The notes under the pieces are model-generated. The model was not told where the DNA came from, made no database searches, and saw nothing but the letters and a program-made list of their open reading frames with translations. A program made the position numbers and the translations under genes. Of a stretch of 64,000 nucleotides of DNA, positions 1 through 7,495 are shown one piece after another; position 1 is the first letter of the stretch; each line of letters begins with the position of its first letter. Source of the stretch: Lachnospiraceae bacterium M18-1 (GTDB lineage Bacteria > Bacillota > Clostridia > Lachnospirales > Lachnospiraceae); assembly GCA_000403295.2 (NCBI GenBank), contig KE159609.1, forward strand, positions 190,142-254,141. The letters are read 5' to 3'.

Positions 1-225
1 ATCGGCGGAGCCGCCTTAGATGTCCTGGAAGGGGAAGAAGGCATCTTTTACCATGAATGCACACAAAAAACGATAGGGCATCCTTACCTATCCGCTTTGC
101 AGAAAATGCCCAATGTCATTGTTACGCCGCATACGGCCTATCATACGGACCGGGTACTGGTCGATACCGTGAGCAATACCATCCGAAATTGTCTGAATTT
201 TGAAAGGAGCCTGGGAAATGTATAA
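1..225 (+). CDS. vanH: VanH D-lactate dehydrogenase, C-terminal part (5' end outside window)
   Basis: The open frame enters from base 1 and ends at a TAA at 223-225, giving the last 74 residues of a D-isomer-specific 2-hydroxyacid dehydrogenase. The stretch GGAALDVLEGEEG is the late NAD-binding segment of the family and TPHTAYHTD carries the catalytic histidine. In van clusters this enzyme reduces pyruvate to D-lactate for the ligase encoded next. The stop overlaps the ligase start (ATGTATAA), the usual vanH-ligase coupling. VanD type is inferred from the ligase and the downstream recombinase. Confidence 0.9.
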   Translation: MGGAALDVLEGEEGIFYHECTQKTIGHPYLSALQKMPNVIVTPHTAYHTDRVLVDTVSNTIRNCLNFERSLGNV

Positions 226-1249
226 GCTTAAAATTGCAGTCCTGTTTGGAGGCTGCTCAGAGGAACATGATGTTTCAGTGAAATCAGCGATGGAGGTTGC
301 AGCAAATATAAACAAGGAAAAATACCAGCTATTTTATATTGGAATCACAAAATCCGGCGCATGGAAACTATGCGATAAGCCCTGTCGGGACTGGGAGAAC
401 TATGCGGGATACCCGGCTGTGATTTCTCCGGACAGAAGGACCCATGGCCTGCTGATACAAAAGGACGGCGGATATGAGAGCCAGCCTGTAGACGTGGTGC
501 TTCCGATGATTCATGGAAAATTTGGCGAGGACGGAACCATACAGGGTCTGCTTGAGCTGTCCGGCATTCCTTATGTGGGATGCGACATTCAAAGTTCTGT
601 AACCTGTATGGATAAGTCGCTCGCTTATATGGTTGTGAAAAATGCGGGAATTGAGGTACCTGGGTTTCGAGTTCTACAAAAGGGGGACAGCCTGGAAGCA
701 GAGACACTCTCGTACCCGGTCTTTGTAAAACCTGCCCGTTCCGGCTCCTCTTTTGGCGTGAATAAGGTATGCAAGGCAGAAGAACTGCAGGCAGCAATCG
801 AAGATGCAAGAAAATATGACAGCAAGATTTTGATTGAAGAGGCCGTTACCGGGAGTGAGGTAGGCTGTGCCATACTGGGAAACGGAAACGATCTCATCGC
901 CGGCGAGGTCGATCAGATTGAATTGAAACACGGGTTTTTTAAGATCCATCAGGAAGCACAGCCGGAAAAGGGGTCTGAAAATGCTGTGATCAGAGTTCCG
1001 ACCGCCCTGCCGGATGAAGTTAGGGAGCAGATTCAGGAAACGGCGAAGAAGATTTACCGGGTACTTGGCTGCAGAGGTCTGTCCCGCATTGATTTGTTTT
1101 TACAGGAGGATGGAAGCATTGTCCTGAATGAAGTGAACACCATGCCTGGATTTACTTCCTATAGCCGTTATCCACGCATGATGACAGCAGCAGGGTTTAC
1201 GCTTTCTGAAATATTGGACCGCTTGATTGGACTTTCACTTAGGAGGTAA
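218..1249 (+). CDS. vanD: D-alanine--D-lactate ligase, VanD type
   Basis: An ATP-grasp ligase of 343 residues that joins D-Ala to D-Lac, so that peptidoglycan precursors end in D-Ala-D-Lac and bind vancomycin poorly. Visible signatures are the start KIAVLFGGCSEEHDVSVKSA, the ATP-site loop KPARSGSSFGV, the D-Lac-ligase omega-loop region with FKIHQEAQPEKGSEN, and NEVNTMPGFTSYSRYPRMM near the C-terminus. I chose ATG 218, not the upstream TTG at 200, because it overlaps the vanH stop and follows GGAG of GAAAGGAG. From remembered sequences it is closest to VanD rather than VanA or VanB (for example KGDSLEAETLSYPVF), and the adjacent intD agrees. The ligase looks intact. Confidence 0.9.
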   Translation: MYKLKIAVLFGGCSEEHDVSVKSAMEVAANINKEKYQLFYIGITKSGAWKLCDKPCRDWENYAGYPAVISPDRRTHGLLIQKDGGYESQPVDVVLPMIHGKFGEDGTIQGLLELSGIPYVGCDIQSSVTCMDKSLAYMVVKNAGIEVPGFRVLQKGDSLEAETLSYPVFVKPARSGSSFGVNKVCKAEELQAAIEDARKYDSKILIEEAVTGSEVGCAILGNGNDLIAGEVDQIELKHGFFKIHQEAQPEKGSENAVIRVPTALPDEVREQIQETAKKIYRVLGCRGLSRIDLFLQEDGSIVLNEVNTMPGFTSYSRYPRMMTAAGFTLSEILDRLIGLSLRR

Positions 1250-1254
1250 CCATC

Positions 1255-1863
1255 ATGGAAAAGAACTTTGTCTTTTTGGATGAAATGCTGCCCGGTATCC
1301 GATGGGATGCCAAATATGCCACATGGGACAATTTCACCGGGAAACCGGTAGACGGATACGAGGTAAACCGCATTGTGGGGACAAAAGAGCTTGGTGCCGC
1401 TTTACGTAAGGCACAGAAGGCGGCGGAGAAACTGGGATACGGTCTGCTCTTATGGGACGGCTATCGTCCCCAGTGTGCAGTGGACTGTTTTCTGACTTGG
1501 GCTTCCCTGCCGGAGAACAATCTGACGAAAAAGCGTTACTACCCAAATATCAAAAGGAACGAGATGATCACGAAAGGGTATGTGGCTTCCCAGTCCAGCC
1601 ACAGTCGCGGGAGTGCGGTTGACCTCACGATTTTTCGTTTGGATACGGGTATGCTTGTATCAATGGGCGGAGATTTCGACTTTATGGATGTACGGTCACA
1701 TCATGCCGCCAGCGGTTTGAGCGAAGAGGAGGCCGGAAACCGTGAGCGCCTGCGTGATATCATGGAGCGCAGCGGATTTGAAGCCTACCGATATGAATGG
1801 TGGCATTATGTCTTGGCAGACGAGCCATACCCGGATACATATTTTGATTTTTACATTGCCTAA
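1255..1863 (+). CDS. vanX: VanX D-Ala-D-Ala dipeptidase
   Basis: A zinc D,D-dipeptidase of 202 residues that hydrolyses D-Ala-D-Ala, removing the normal precursor so that only D-Ala-D-Lac is incorporated. The family motif SSHSRGSAVDLT supplies the first His and Asp zinc ligands, and EWWHY near the C-terminus supplies the catalytic Glu and third ligand. WDGYRP holds the conserved arginine. Length is normal for VanX. The start follows AGGAGG by a good spacing, only 5 bases after the ligase stop, so it belongs to the same operon. No convincing terminator follows it. Confidence 0.93.
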   Translation: MEKNFVFLDEMLPGIRWDAKYATWDNFTGKPVDGYEVNRIVGTKELGAALRKAQKAAEKLGYGLLLWDGYRPQCAVDCFLTWASLPENNLTKKRYYPNIKRNEMITKGYVASQSSHSRGSAVDLTIFRLDTGMLVSMGGDFDFMDVRSHHAASGLSEEEAGNRERLRDIMERSGFEAYRYEWWHYVLADEPYPDTYFDFYIA

Positions 1864-1945
1864 TGATAGCTTGAGGAAGTAAAAGATTGTAAGTTTATTG
1901 GGGCAAGTGGCATAAGGTGCTTTACTTTTTATAGAGTATCGTAAT

Positions 1946-1991
1946 CTCCTGTATGTTTGTGGGTAAAATGATAAAAAATGATATACAGGAG
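1946..1991 (+). promoter_or_regulatory. Hairpin that can sequester the intD ribosome site
   Basis: CTCCTGTAT at 1946-1954 is the exact reverse complement of ATACAGGAG at 1983-1991, with a 28-base loop. The right arm contains the AGGAGG (1987-1992) used by the recombinase start at 2002. In mRNA the fold would hide the ribosome site. The pairing is seen directly; translational repression is inferred. Confidence 0.45.
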
Positions 1992-2001
1992 GTTTATGAT
2001 C

Positions 2002-2838
2002 ATGAATCAATTGACTGTAGAAAAAATACAGGCGTTTGAAGAAAGCCTATATCTAAATGAGAAATCCAAAGCAACTGTAAACAAGTATCTTCGTGCGGTG
2101 CGTAAACTGGCAGAGTATTTGAGCGGAGAAGGACTTACGAAGCCCCGGCTTTTGGAATACCGGAAGATACTGCAAAGCCAGGTGAAGGCCCAGACAGTCA
2201 ACGGCGCACTGTCGTCCATCAATGCGTTTCTGGAGTTTTGCGGGTGGCAGGACTGCAAGATAAAACTCTTAAAGGTGCAGAGGAAAGCGTTTCTGGATGA
2301 GACGCGGGAACTGTCTGAAGCGGAATACAAACAGCTCTTGGCGGCAGCTCAAGCCAAAGGAAATGAGCGGTTATACCTGGTCATGCTGACCATTTGCGGT
2401 ACAGGTATTCGGGTCAGCGAGCTGCAGCATATTACGGTGGAGGCGGCCCAAACCGGGCGGGCGGAAATCTGCATGAAAGGAAAAAACCGCACGGTTCTTC
2501 TGCAAAAGGAGCTGCGTACCAGGCTATTAAAATACGCAAAAGAGCTGGGCATAAACGAGGGCCACATTTTTCGTACCCGAAGTGGAAGGCCCCTGGATCG
2601 GACAAACATCTGCCATGATATGAAAAAGCTCTGCGCCAGCGCCAGAGTGGATTCCCGTAAGGTTTTTCCTCACAACCTGCGGCATTTGTTCGCCCGCAGC
2701 TTTTATGCCATTGAGAAGAACCTGGCCCATTTGGCGGATATCCTCGGCCACAGCCGTATTGAAACTACGCGAATCTATGTGGCGGCCAGCGCTACAGCTC
2801 ACGAGCGAATTTTGAATAAAATGAGGCTCATTTTATAA
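2002..2838 (+). CDS. intD: Tyrosine recombinase IntD (integrase/invertase)
   Basis: A 278-residue tyrosine recombinase with an N-terminal SAM-like core-binding domain (about 1-85) and a catalytic domain carrying GTGIRVSEL (Arg I), the KGKNR lysine, HNLRHLFAR (HxxR), LGHSRIETTRIY (His and nucleophile Tyr). All catalytic residues are present. Start ATG 2002 is preferred because AGGAGG at 1987-1992 lies 9 bases upstream, versus 3 for ATG 1996. VanD clusters are known to carry a gene called intD in this place. Its stop lies 4 bases before a perfect inverted-repeat pair with core-site architecture (2843-2869 and 3125-3151), so it may act as a DNA invertase for the next segment; that is inference. 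Confidence 0.88.
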   Translation: MNQLTVEKIQAFEESLYLNEKSKATVNKYLRAVRKLAEYLSGEGLTKPRLLEYRKILQSQVKAQTVNGALSSINAFLEFCGWQDCKIKLLKVQRKAFLDETRELSEAEYKQLLAAAQAKGNERLYLVMLTICGTGIRVSELQHITVEAAQTGRAEICMKGKNRTVLLQKELRTRLLKYAKELGINEGHIFRTRSGRPLDRTNICHDMKKLCASARVDSRKVFPHNLRHLFARSFYAIEKNLAHLADILGHSRIETTRIYVAASATAHERILNKMRLIL

Positions 2839-2866
2839 AAAAACCACAGACTAACTCATCTGTGGT
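2834..2866 (-). terminator. Minus-strand terminator formed by the left repeat plus a T run outside it
   Basis: On the minus strand the 8-bp-arm hairpin of the left repeat is followed directly by seven T (2843-2837). The T run is outside the inverted repeat and has no counterpart next to the right repeat. The segment's promoter would therefore be terminated in the current orientation but not after inversion. Confidence 0.6.
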
Positions 2867-2869
2867 AAA
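2843..2869 (+). repeat. Left inverted repeat / recombinase core-type site
   Basis: A 27-bp sequence identical to the reverse complement of 3125-3151. Within it, ACCACAGA (2843-2850) and TCTGTGGT (2859-2866) are inverted 8-bp arms around the asymmetric 8-bp spacer CTAACTCA. That is the arm-spacer-arm design of tyrosine recombinase crossover sites such as loxP or FRT. Confidence 0.8.
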
Positions 2870-2911
2870 CATTATCACACCTGTATCGTGAAGCACGTTA
2901 CAAGCATTTAT

Positions 2912-2940
2912 AGTATAGCGTAAAATCCCCATATTTTCAA
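2912..2940 (-). promoter_or_regulatory. Minus-strand sigma-A type promoter inside the invertible segment
   Basis: Reading the minus strand, TTGAAA (2940-2935) is followed by exactly 17 bases and TATACT (2917-2912); the expected start is near 2905. In the present orientation it fires toward the 3' end of intD and meets a hairpin-plus-T7 within about 70 bases. I saw no comparable promoter on the plus strand between the segment and the gene at 3210. Confidence 0.7.
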
Positions 2941-2997
2941 GTAATACATAGCAAAAGTAAGGGGGAAATCCCACATAAAACGATATTTGTGCATGAC

Positions 2998-3040
2998 AAG
3001 AAAGCCTGCATCTGCTGTTTTATTTGCAGGCTTTCTTGTT
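2998..3040 (+). terminator. Strong hairpin terminator inside invertible segment
   Basis: A perfect 13-bp stem (2998-3010 with 3025-3037; core GAAAGCCTGCA) and a T-rich 3' side. It should block transcription leaving intD toward the surface-protein operon. Confidence 0.6.
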
Positions 3041-3051
3041 GTGGTCAAGTG

Positions 3052-3085
3052 AGGCGATTTGCGGACAAAGCAAGTCGCCTTTTTC
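3052..3085 (+). terminator. Second terminator inside invertible segment
   Basis: AGGCGATTTG (3052-3061) pairs with CAAGTCGCCT (3071-3080) with one G-U pair, then TTTTTCCCTTTT. Together with the hairpin at 2998 it gives double insulation in the present orientation. Confidence 0.65.
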
Positions 3086-3124
3086 CCTTTTCTTACTAAA
3101 TCTACCGACTGCGGCCATACCCAA

Positions 3125-3151
3125 TTTACCACAGATGAGTTAGTCTGTGGT
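3125..3151 (-). repeat. Right inverted repeat / recombinase core-type site
   Basis: Exact reverse complement of 2843-2869. The arms are at 3128-3135 and 3144-3151 and the spacer (3136-3143) is in the opposite orientation to the left site, the arrangement that yields inversion rather than excision. Confidence 0.8.
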
Positions 3152-3209
3152 ATCGAGCCGCATGTTTAAAGAAGGCGAGTCGGAAAATTGTATGGCAAGG
3201 AGGTGAGTT

Positions 3210-3488
3210 ATGAATGGAATGAAAACTGGCACGATAGGGCTGCTGGATATTTTGGCGGCCAAAAGCGGATGTATGTATTTGTCTGATCTGGCGAAAACGG
3301 GAACAAATATGATCATGCCTCACCACCTGCATGAAATCAATGCGCAGGAATTTAGCCTGCGGGAATGGGAAGATACGGTTTCCTATTTGACCGGACAGAG
3401 TCAATCCTTCACGGCACCAGAACAAGCGAAGCAATATTTAGTTGGGTGCATGCTGAATCAATTTGCAGAAAACCATGAAAAGAGGTAA
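3210..3488 (+). CDS. Small conserved-looking protein upstream of surface protein
   Basis: A 92-residue protein of unknown function with no signal peptide or membrane segment visible. Its ATG is preceded by AAGGAGGTGAGTT, a strong ribosome site, and it ends 5 bases before the LRR surface-protein start, so the two are co-transcribed. It resembles the short DUF3791/3990-like proteins of Clostridia only in general composition (helix-rich, with LLDILAAKSG and AKQYLVGCML segments); I do not assign a family. Transcription probably depends on the invertible promoter segment just upstream, because no promoter is visible at 3152-3209. Confidence 0.65.
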   Translation: MNGMKTGTIGLLDILAAKSGCMYLSDLAKTGTNMIMPHHLHEINAQEFSLREWEDTVSYLTGQSQSFTAPEQAKQYLVGCMLNQFAENHEKR

Positions 3489-3493
3489 AGATT

Positions 3494-6400
3494 ATGAAAC
3501 AAGCAAAAAAGAGCAGACTGCTGTCTATTTTGCTGTCGGCAGCTATGCTGCTGAGTATGCTCCCTACTGTGGCCTTTGCAGAAGAAACCGAGAGCACACC
3601 GGCGGAGCGATGCACTGTCACCGAAGGCTGCACGCTGGAGGCAGGGCATGGAGAAGTGTGCGCTGTTGCAGAATCCGAAACGGAATCTACTGCAGAGCCA
3701 GATACGGAATCTATTGCGGAACCTACGGAAAAGCCGCCTGCGAATCCAACGGAAACGCTTATGACAGAACCGGCAGACGGTGATGAGGACAGCTCATATG
3801 AGGCTGATGAAATGACAGAGCCCGTAAATGCGGAGGGCGTTCTGCTGGCGGTAGAACTCGCTACCTCTGGTTCCTGCGGCGCTACGGAAAGCGATAATGT
3901 TTCTTGGGCGCTGACCGTGAATAATAGTAACAATGAGGATCCTACCTATACGCTCACCATTTCCGGCACCGGTGCCATGGCAGATTATGCTGAGGCAGGA
4001 ACAGCACCATGGTGTACCGCTTTACCGACATATCAGTCCAAAATTACAGAAATCATAATCGGTAAAGACATTACGATTGTGGGCTCGAATGCCTTTGTAT
4101 GGTGTAGCGGAGTGAAAACAGTCACCTTTGAAAGCGAAAGCAGACTAAAGCAGATTAAAATGCAAGCTTTCCATAGTTTGAATCAGTTGGGTAACATTGA
4201 GTTTCCTGCGTCCTTAACTGAGATTGGGCAAGGGGCGTTTTTTAACTGTAAGAGTCTTGTAATCGTAACCTTCCAGAAGCCAGAAAGTCTCTTGACAATC
4301 GGGTCAGCTGCATTTGGCGGCTGCATTTCCCTGCAGTATTTCAATAATCCTGAGCAATCTGCGACACATGAAATAATACCTGTGTCTGTTACTGAAATCG
4401 GAGCAGGGGCATTTCAAAGCTGTAGTGCAATGATTGGCCAGGTTACGATTCCCGCCGAGATAGAAACTCTGAGCGCAACTTTCTGGGGCTGTGCCATTTC
4501 CAAGGTCACCTTTGAAAGTGGCTCTCACTTGAAGACGATTACAAATAATGCGTTTACCAACTGCAAAATTACAGAAGTGACCCTGCCGGAGGGGTTGGAG
4601 GAAATTGGCCCCAATGCTTTTTGTGACGTGCATCTTACATCCATTCAAATCCCTGCGTCTGTGGTCTACATTGGGGATAATGCTTTTCTGCAGAGAACCG
4701 GCAGTCATACTTTTTCGAGCGTGACTTTTGCTGAAGGCAGCGCGCTTAAAAGTATTGGGTCAAATGTGTTTGGCAGGACCGGCGCCCTCGCGAATGTTAA
4801 ATCCATTGCGCTGCCCGAAGGCCTGGAGACAATTTCAGCGACCGCATTCCAGCAGTCCGGAATTGAGTCTATCACCGTTCCTTCTACAGTGACCAGCATT
4901 GGTAATAATGCTTTTTATCTATCCTGCAAAAATGCTATCAACCTCTCGGCGGTTCCAGAGACGGCCTCTATCGCAGGTTGTACTCAAAATGTCACACGCG
5001 GCTGTATGATCTATCTTCCTTCTGAAACGGTCAAAAATAACCTGAGTTATAGCGGAACAAATGAACCGATTTATTTAATCACAAATGGTGGTATCGTACC
5101 TCATACTGAATTTAAAGAAAAGACACTTGTTGATCCGGTTAGACGAGGATTTACCTTCGACGGCTGGTATGAATCTTCTTCTTTTACTGGCAGTGCCGTT
5201 AGTTCTGTGGAAATCGGTAAAACCTATTATGCAAAATGGAACTACAGCATCGCTTTTGATGCTAATGGCGGTTCCGGCTCCATGAGCGCACAACAGGTCA
5301 CAGAAGGAGATTCACAGACGACTCTGTCAAACAATACCTTTACCAAAACTGGCTATACATTTTCCGCCTGGAATACAGAGGCGGACGGCAGCGGAACGAC
5401 TTATGAAAGTACGGCTTTAGCTTCCAATGTTTATAATGGTACAACATTGTATGCCCAATGGAAGCCCAATACCTACACCATCAGTTTTGACGCTAAAGAT
5501 GGCCAAGGCACTATGAACTCAATGACAGCCACCTATGACAAGCCTGCTATTTTACCCTCCTGTACATATTCTAAGTCGGGATATAACTTTGCAGGCTGGA
5601 CAACTAATCCGGACGGAGCAAGTGTGCAATACTCTGACTGCGATCAATTGATGAATCTAGTTGCTGAGAATAATGGGACTGTTACATTGTATGCCGTTTG
5701 GACAACCAAAGGAGTCTTGAATCCCGATGTAAATGTCCAGACTAAGACCTACAACGGTCAGACCCAGAGTTTTACTGTGGACAATGGATTTACCGTTACC
5801 TACGAGCAGAATGGGGTAGCTGTGAACTCCCCCACAGATGCAGGTAGCTATGACGTGACGGTGGGCAAGGAGGAGACTAATGACACCGCCGCCTATCATC
5901 ACAAAATTTATGGTGGTCTTGTGATTCAACCTGCGGCTGTAACTATCACTGCAGAAAATCAGAGAATATGCGTGGGCGGTGTTCTGCCTGCATATACTTA
6001 TACCGTTTCTGGTCTTGTGAATGGTGACAGTCTGACGACGGAACCCGTGGTTGCCTGCGCAGATGCGGACGTAAATACGGCTGGCAGCTATACCATTGTG
6101 GTCAGTGGCGCGTCTGCCGGAGACAATTACGAGATTACATTTAAGCCTGGAACCCTGGTCGTACAGCACACACTGGAAATGGTGGAAAGCAGGGAATCCA
6201 CCTGCACAGAAGCAGGATATGAATCCTATTGGAATTGCAGTGTCTGCGATAAGCTGTTCTCGGATGAGAATGGTACAACTGAGATTGAGGAGCCAACAGA
6301 GATTGTTGCCAAGGGCCATGCCTGGAGCGAATGGGAAGCTGTAAATTCCCCTAACTGCACAGATAAAGGTAGTCAAAAGCGCATTTGTACTGTATGCAAT

Positions 6401-7345
6401 GTTACGGAGACAGAAGACATTGACCCCAACGGCCATGATTGGAATGAGAAATATACCGTAGATAAGCAGCCCACCACTACCGAAGACGGCAGCAAATCCA
6501 TTCATTGCAAGAGCTGTAATGTGGTAAAGGACAGCACAGTAATTCCTGCTATCGGCCAGCAGCCGGCGGAAGTGAACCCAGAGGGTGCTCTCTCCAACAG
6601 AACACTTGTGGTAAGTGAGGCAACAAATACGGATGAACAGTCCCTGAAGGATGCTGTTAAGAACCAATACAAGGACAAATTCAGCGGCAAAGAACTCTGG
6701 ATACTGGACATCGATCTCATAGACACCTCTGTCTGGGAAGAGGTTCACGATGAGACGGTAACTTTCACCTTAGGCTATCCTGCAGGTATCACCGATGCCA
6801 ATTATCAGAACTATGACTTTGTAATTCTGCATCAGAAAGCCGACGGTTCTATGGAACTGAGTAACTTTGTGGCAACTGCACACGGTCTGAAGATTACCTC
6901 CACCCTCAGTCCTTTTGCAATTGGCTACAGCGAGAGGCATACCCACAGTTATGGCAATTGGAAATCTGATGCAAATGGCCACTGGTGTGAGTGCGATTGC
7001 GGAAGCAAGGCAGATGAAGGGACACATACCTTTACATGGGTCATTGACAAAGAATCAACCGCTACCCAAATGGGCAGCAAGCATGAGGAGTGCAGCGTTT
7101 GCCATTACAAGAAAGATACTGTAGATATCCCGGTGCTCAGCGGTAACACAGGAAATTCTGGTAAGCCAAACAACGGTATCCCACAGACGGGAAATTCCAC
7201 TAAGCCGAATAGCGGTATCCCACAGACGGGAGATAACAGTAATGTAACTCTCTGGATTTCAGTGATGGTGGTTTCCATGATCTGCCTGGTTGCGGTGCTT
7301 CTGGTGATGAAAAAGAAAAACTATCGAAGAAAATGGGAGAAATAA
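3494..7345 (+). CDS. BspA-like leucine-rich-repeat surface protein, sortase anchored
   Basis: 1283 residues, exported and wall-anchored. Residues 1-29 form a signal peptide (KKSRLLSILLSAAMLLSML, cleavage after VAFA). A Glu/Thr-rich linker follows, then BspA-type LRR_5 repeats at about 150-490 (recurring motifs such as ALPEGLETI and SITVPSTVTSIGNNAF). Listeria-Bacteroides (Flg_new/InlB-B) repeats occupy about 520-690 (FTFDGWYES, YTFSAWNTEADGSGT, YNFAGWTTNPDG) and MBG-like beta domains about 700-840. Cys-pair repeats follow at about 850-970 (CSVCDKLF, CTVCNVTE, CKSCNVV). The C-terminus has two tandem IPQTG motifs, a hydrophobic helix and KKKNYRRK, a complete sortase signal. Likely an adhesin or host-interaction protein; probably phase variable through the upstream segment. 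Confidence 0.9.
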   Translation: MKQAKKSRLLSILLSAAMLLSMLPTVAFAEETESTPAERCTVTEGCTLEAGHGEVCAVAESETESTAEPDTESIAEPTEKPPANPTETLMTEPADGDEDSSYEADEMTEPVNAEGVLLAVELATSGSCGATESDNVSWALTVNNSNNEDPTYTLTISGTGAMADYAEAGTAPWCTALPTYQSKITEIIIGKDITIVGSNAFVWCSGVKTVTFESESRLKQIKMQAFHSLNQLGNIEFPASLTEIGQGAFFNCKSLVIVTFQKPESLLTIGSAAFGGCISLQYFNNPEQSATHEIIPVSVTEIGAGAFQSCSAMIGQVTIPAEIETLSATFWGCAISKVTFESGSHLKTITNNAFTNCKITEVTLPEGLEEIGPNAFCDVHLTSIQIPASVVYIGDNAFLQRTGSHTFSSVTFAEGSALKSIGSNVFGRTGALANVKSIALPEGLETISATAFQQSGIESITVPSTVTSIGNNAFYLSCKNAINLSAVPETASIAGCTQNVTRGCMIYLPSETVKNNLSYSGTNEPIYLITNGGIVPHTEFKEKTLVDPVRRGFTFDGWYESSSFTGSAVSSVEIGKTYYAKWNYSIAFDANGGSGSMSAQQVTEGDSQTTLSNNTFTKTGYTFSAWNTEADGSGTTYESTALASNVYNGTTLYAQWKPNTYTISFDAKDGQGTMNSMTATYDKPAILPSCTYSKSGYNFAGWTTNPDGASVQYSDCDQLMNLVAENNGTVTLYAVWTTKGVLNPDVNVQTKTYNGQTQSFTVDNGFTVTYEQNGVAVNSPTDAGSYDVTVGKEETNDTAAYHHKIYGGLVIQPAAVTITAENQRICVGGVLPAYTYTVSGLVNGDSLTTEPVVACADADVNTAGSYTIVVSGASAGDNYEITFKPGTLVVQHTLEMVESRESTCTEAGYESYWNCSVCDKLFSDENGTTEIEEPTEIVAKGHAWSEWEAVNSPNCTDKGSQKRICTVCNVTETEDIDPNGHDWNEKYTVDKQPTTTEDGSKSIHCKSCNVVKDSTVIPAIGQQPAEVNPEGALSNRTLVVSEATNTDEQSLKDAVKNQYKDKFSGKELWILDIDLIDTSVWEEVHDETVTFTLGYPAGITDANYQNYDFVILHQKADGSMELSNFVATAHGLKITSTLSPFAIGYSERHTHSYGNWKSDANGHWCECDCGSKADEGTHTFTWVIDKESTATQMGSKHEECSVCHYKKDTVDIPVLSGNTGNSGKPNNGIPQTGNSTKPNSGIPQTGDNSNVTLWISVMVVSMICLVAVLLVMKKKNYRRKWEK

Positions 7346-7355
7346 TTTAATGTTC

Positions 7356-7389
7356 AGCGGTGCGTGGGGATGACCCCGTACCGCTTTTC
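7356..7389 (+). terminator. Terminator after LRR surface protein
   Basis: AGCGGT (7356-7361) pairs with ACCGCT (7380-7385), with an inner GGGG/CCCC stem, followed by TTTT. Confidence 0.7.
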
Positions 7390-7445
7390 TAATGAAACAC
7401 ATGGTATTCCATAAATAGGGAGGCACTGTTTGCTAATGCGGAAAC

Positions 7446-7475
7446 TTGACACTCAATTTCTTATTTCTGTAAAAT
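7446..7475 (+). promoter_or_regulatory. Candidate promoter of WYL regulator
   Basis: TTGACA at 7446-7451, an 18-base spacer and TAAAAT at 7470-7475; the gene starts 20 bases later behind GAGGAGG. Confidence 0.5.
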
Positions 7476-7495
7476 TGACAGAGGAGGTGCCTTGA

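Larger units (their letters stand above)
2843..3151. other. Putative invertible promoter segment (inverton)
   Basis: A 309-bp segment bounded by perfect 27-bp inverted repeats directly after a tyrosine recombinase gene. It holds an outward promoter on the minus strand near the left end (2912-2940) and two strong hairpins in its right half (2998-3037, 3052-3080). It contains no credible gene. As drawn, the promoter points away from the surface-protein operon at 3210 and the hairpins would stop read-through from intD, so the operon should be OFF. Flipping the segment (x becomes 5994-x) puts the promoter on the plus strand with -35 near 3054 and -10 near 3077, facing the operon. Confidence 0.7.

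Noticed and set aside
1864..1945. Terminator after vanX
   Set aside because: Only a 7-bp stem with a very long loop can be drawn (AAGTAAA/TTTACTT); not convincing.
2843..2869. Left repeat as a plain terminator of intD
   Set aside because: On the plus strand no T run follows the hairpin; the exact inverted copy at 3125 and the arm-spacer-arm layout fit a recombination site better.
5657..6748. 363-residue open frame on the minus strand
   Set aside because: Antisense to the LRR surface protein, Cys/Ile-rich shadow without ribosome site or domain.
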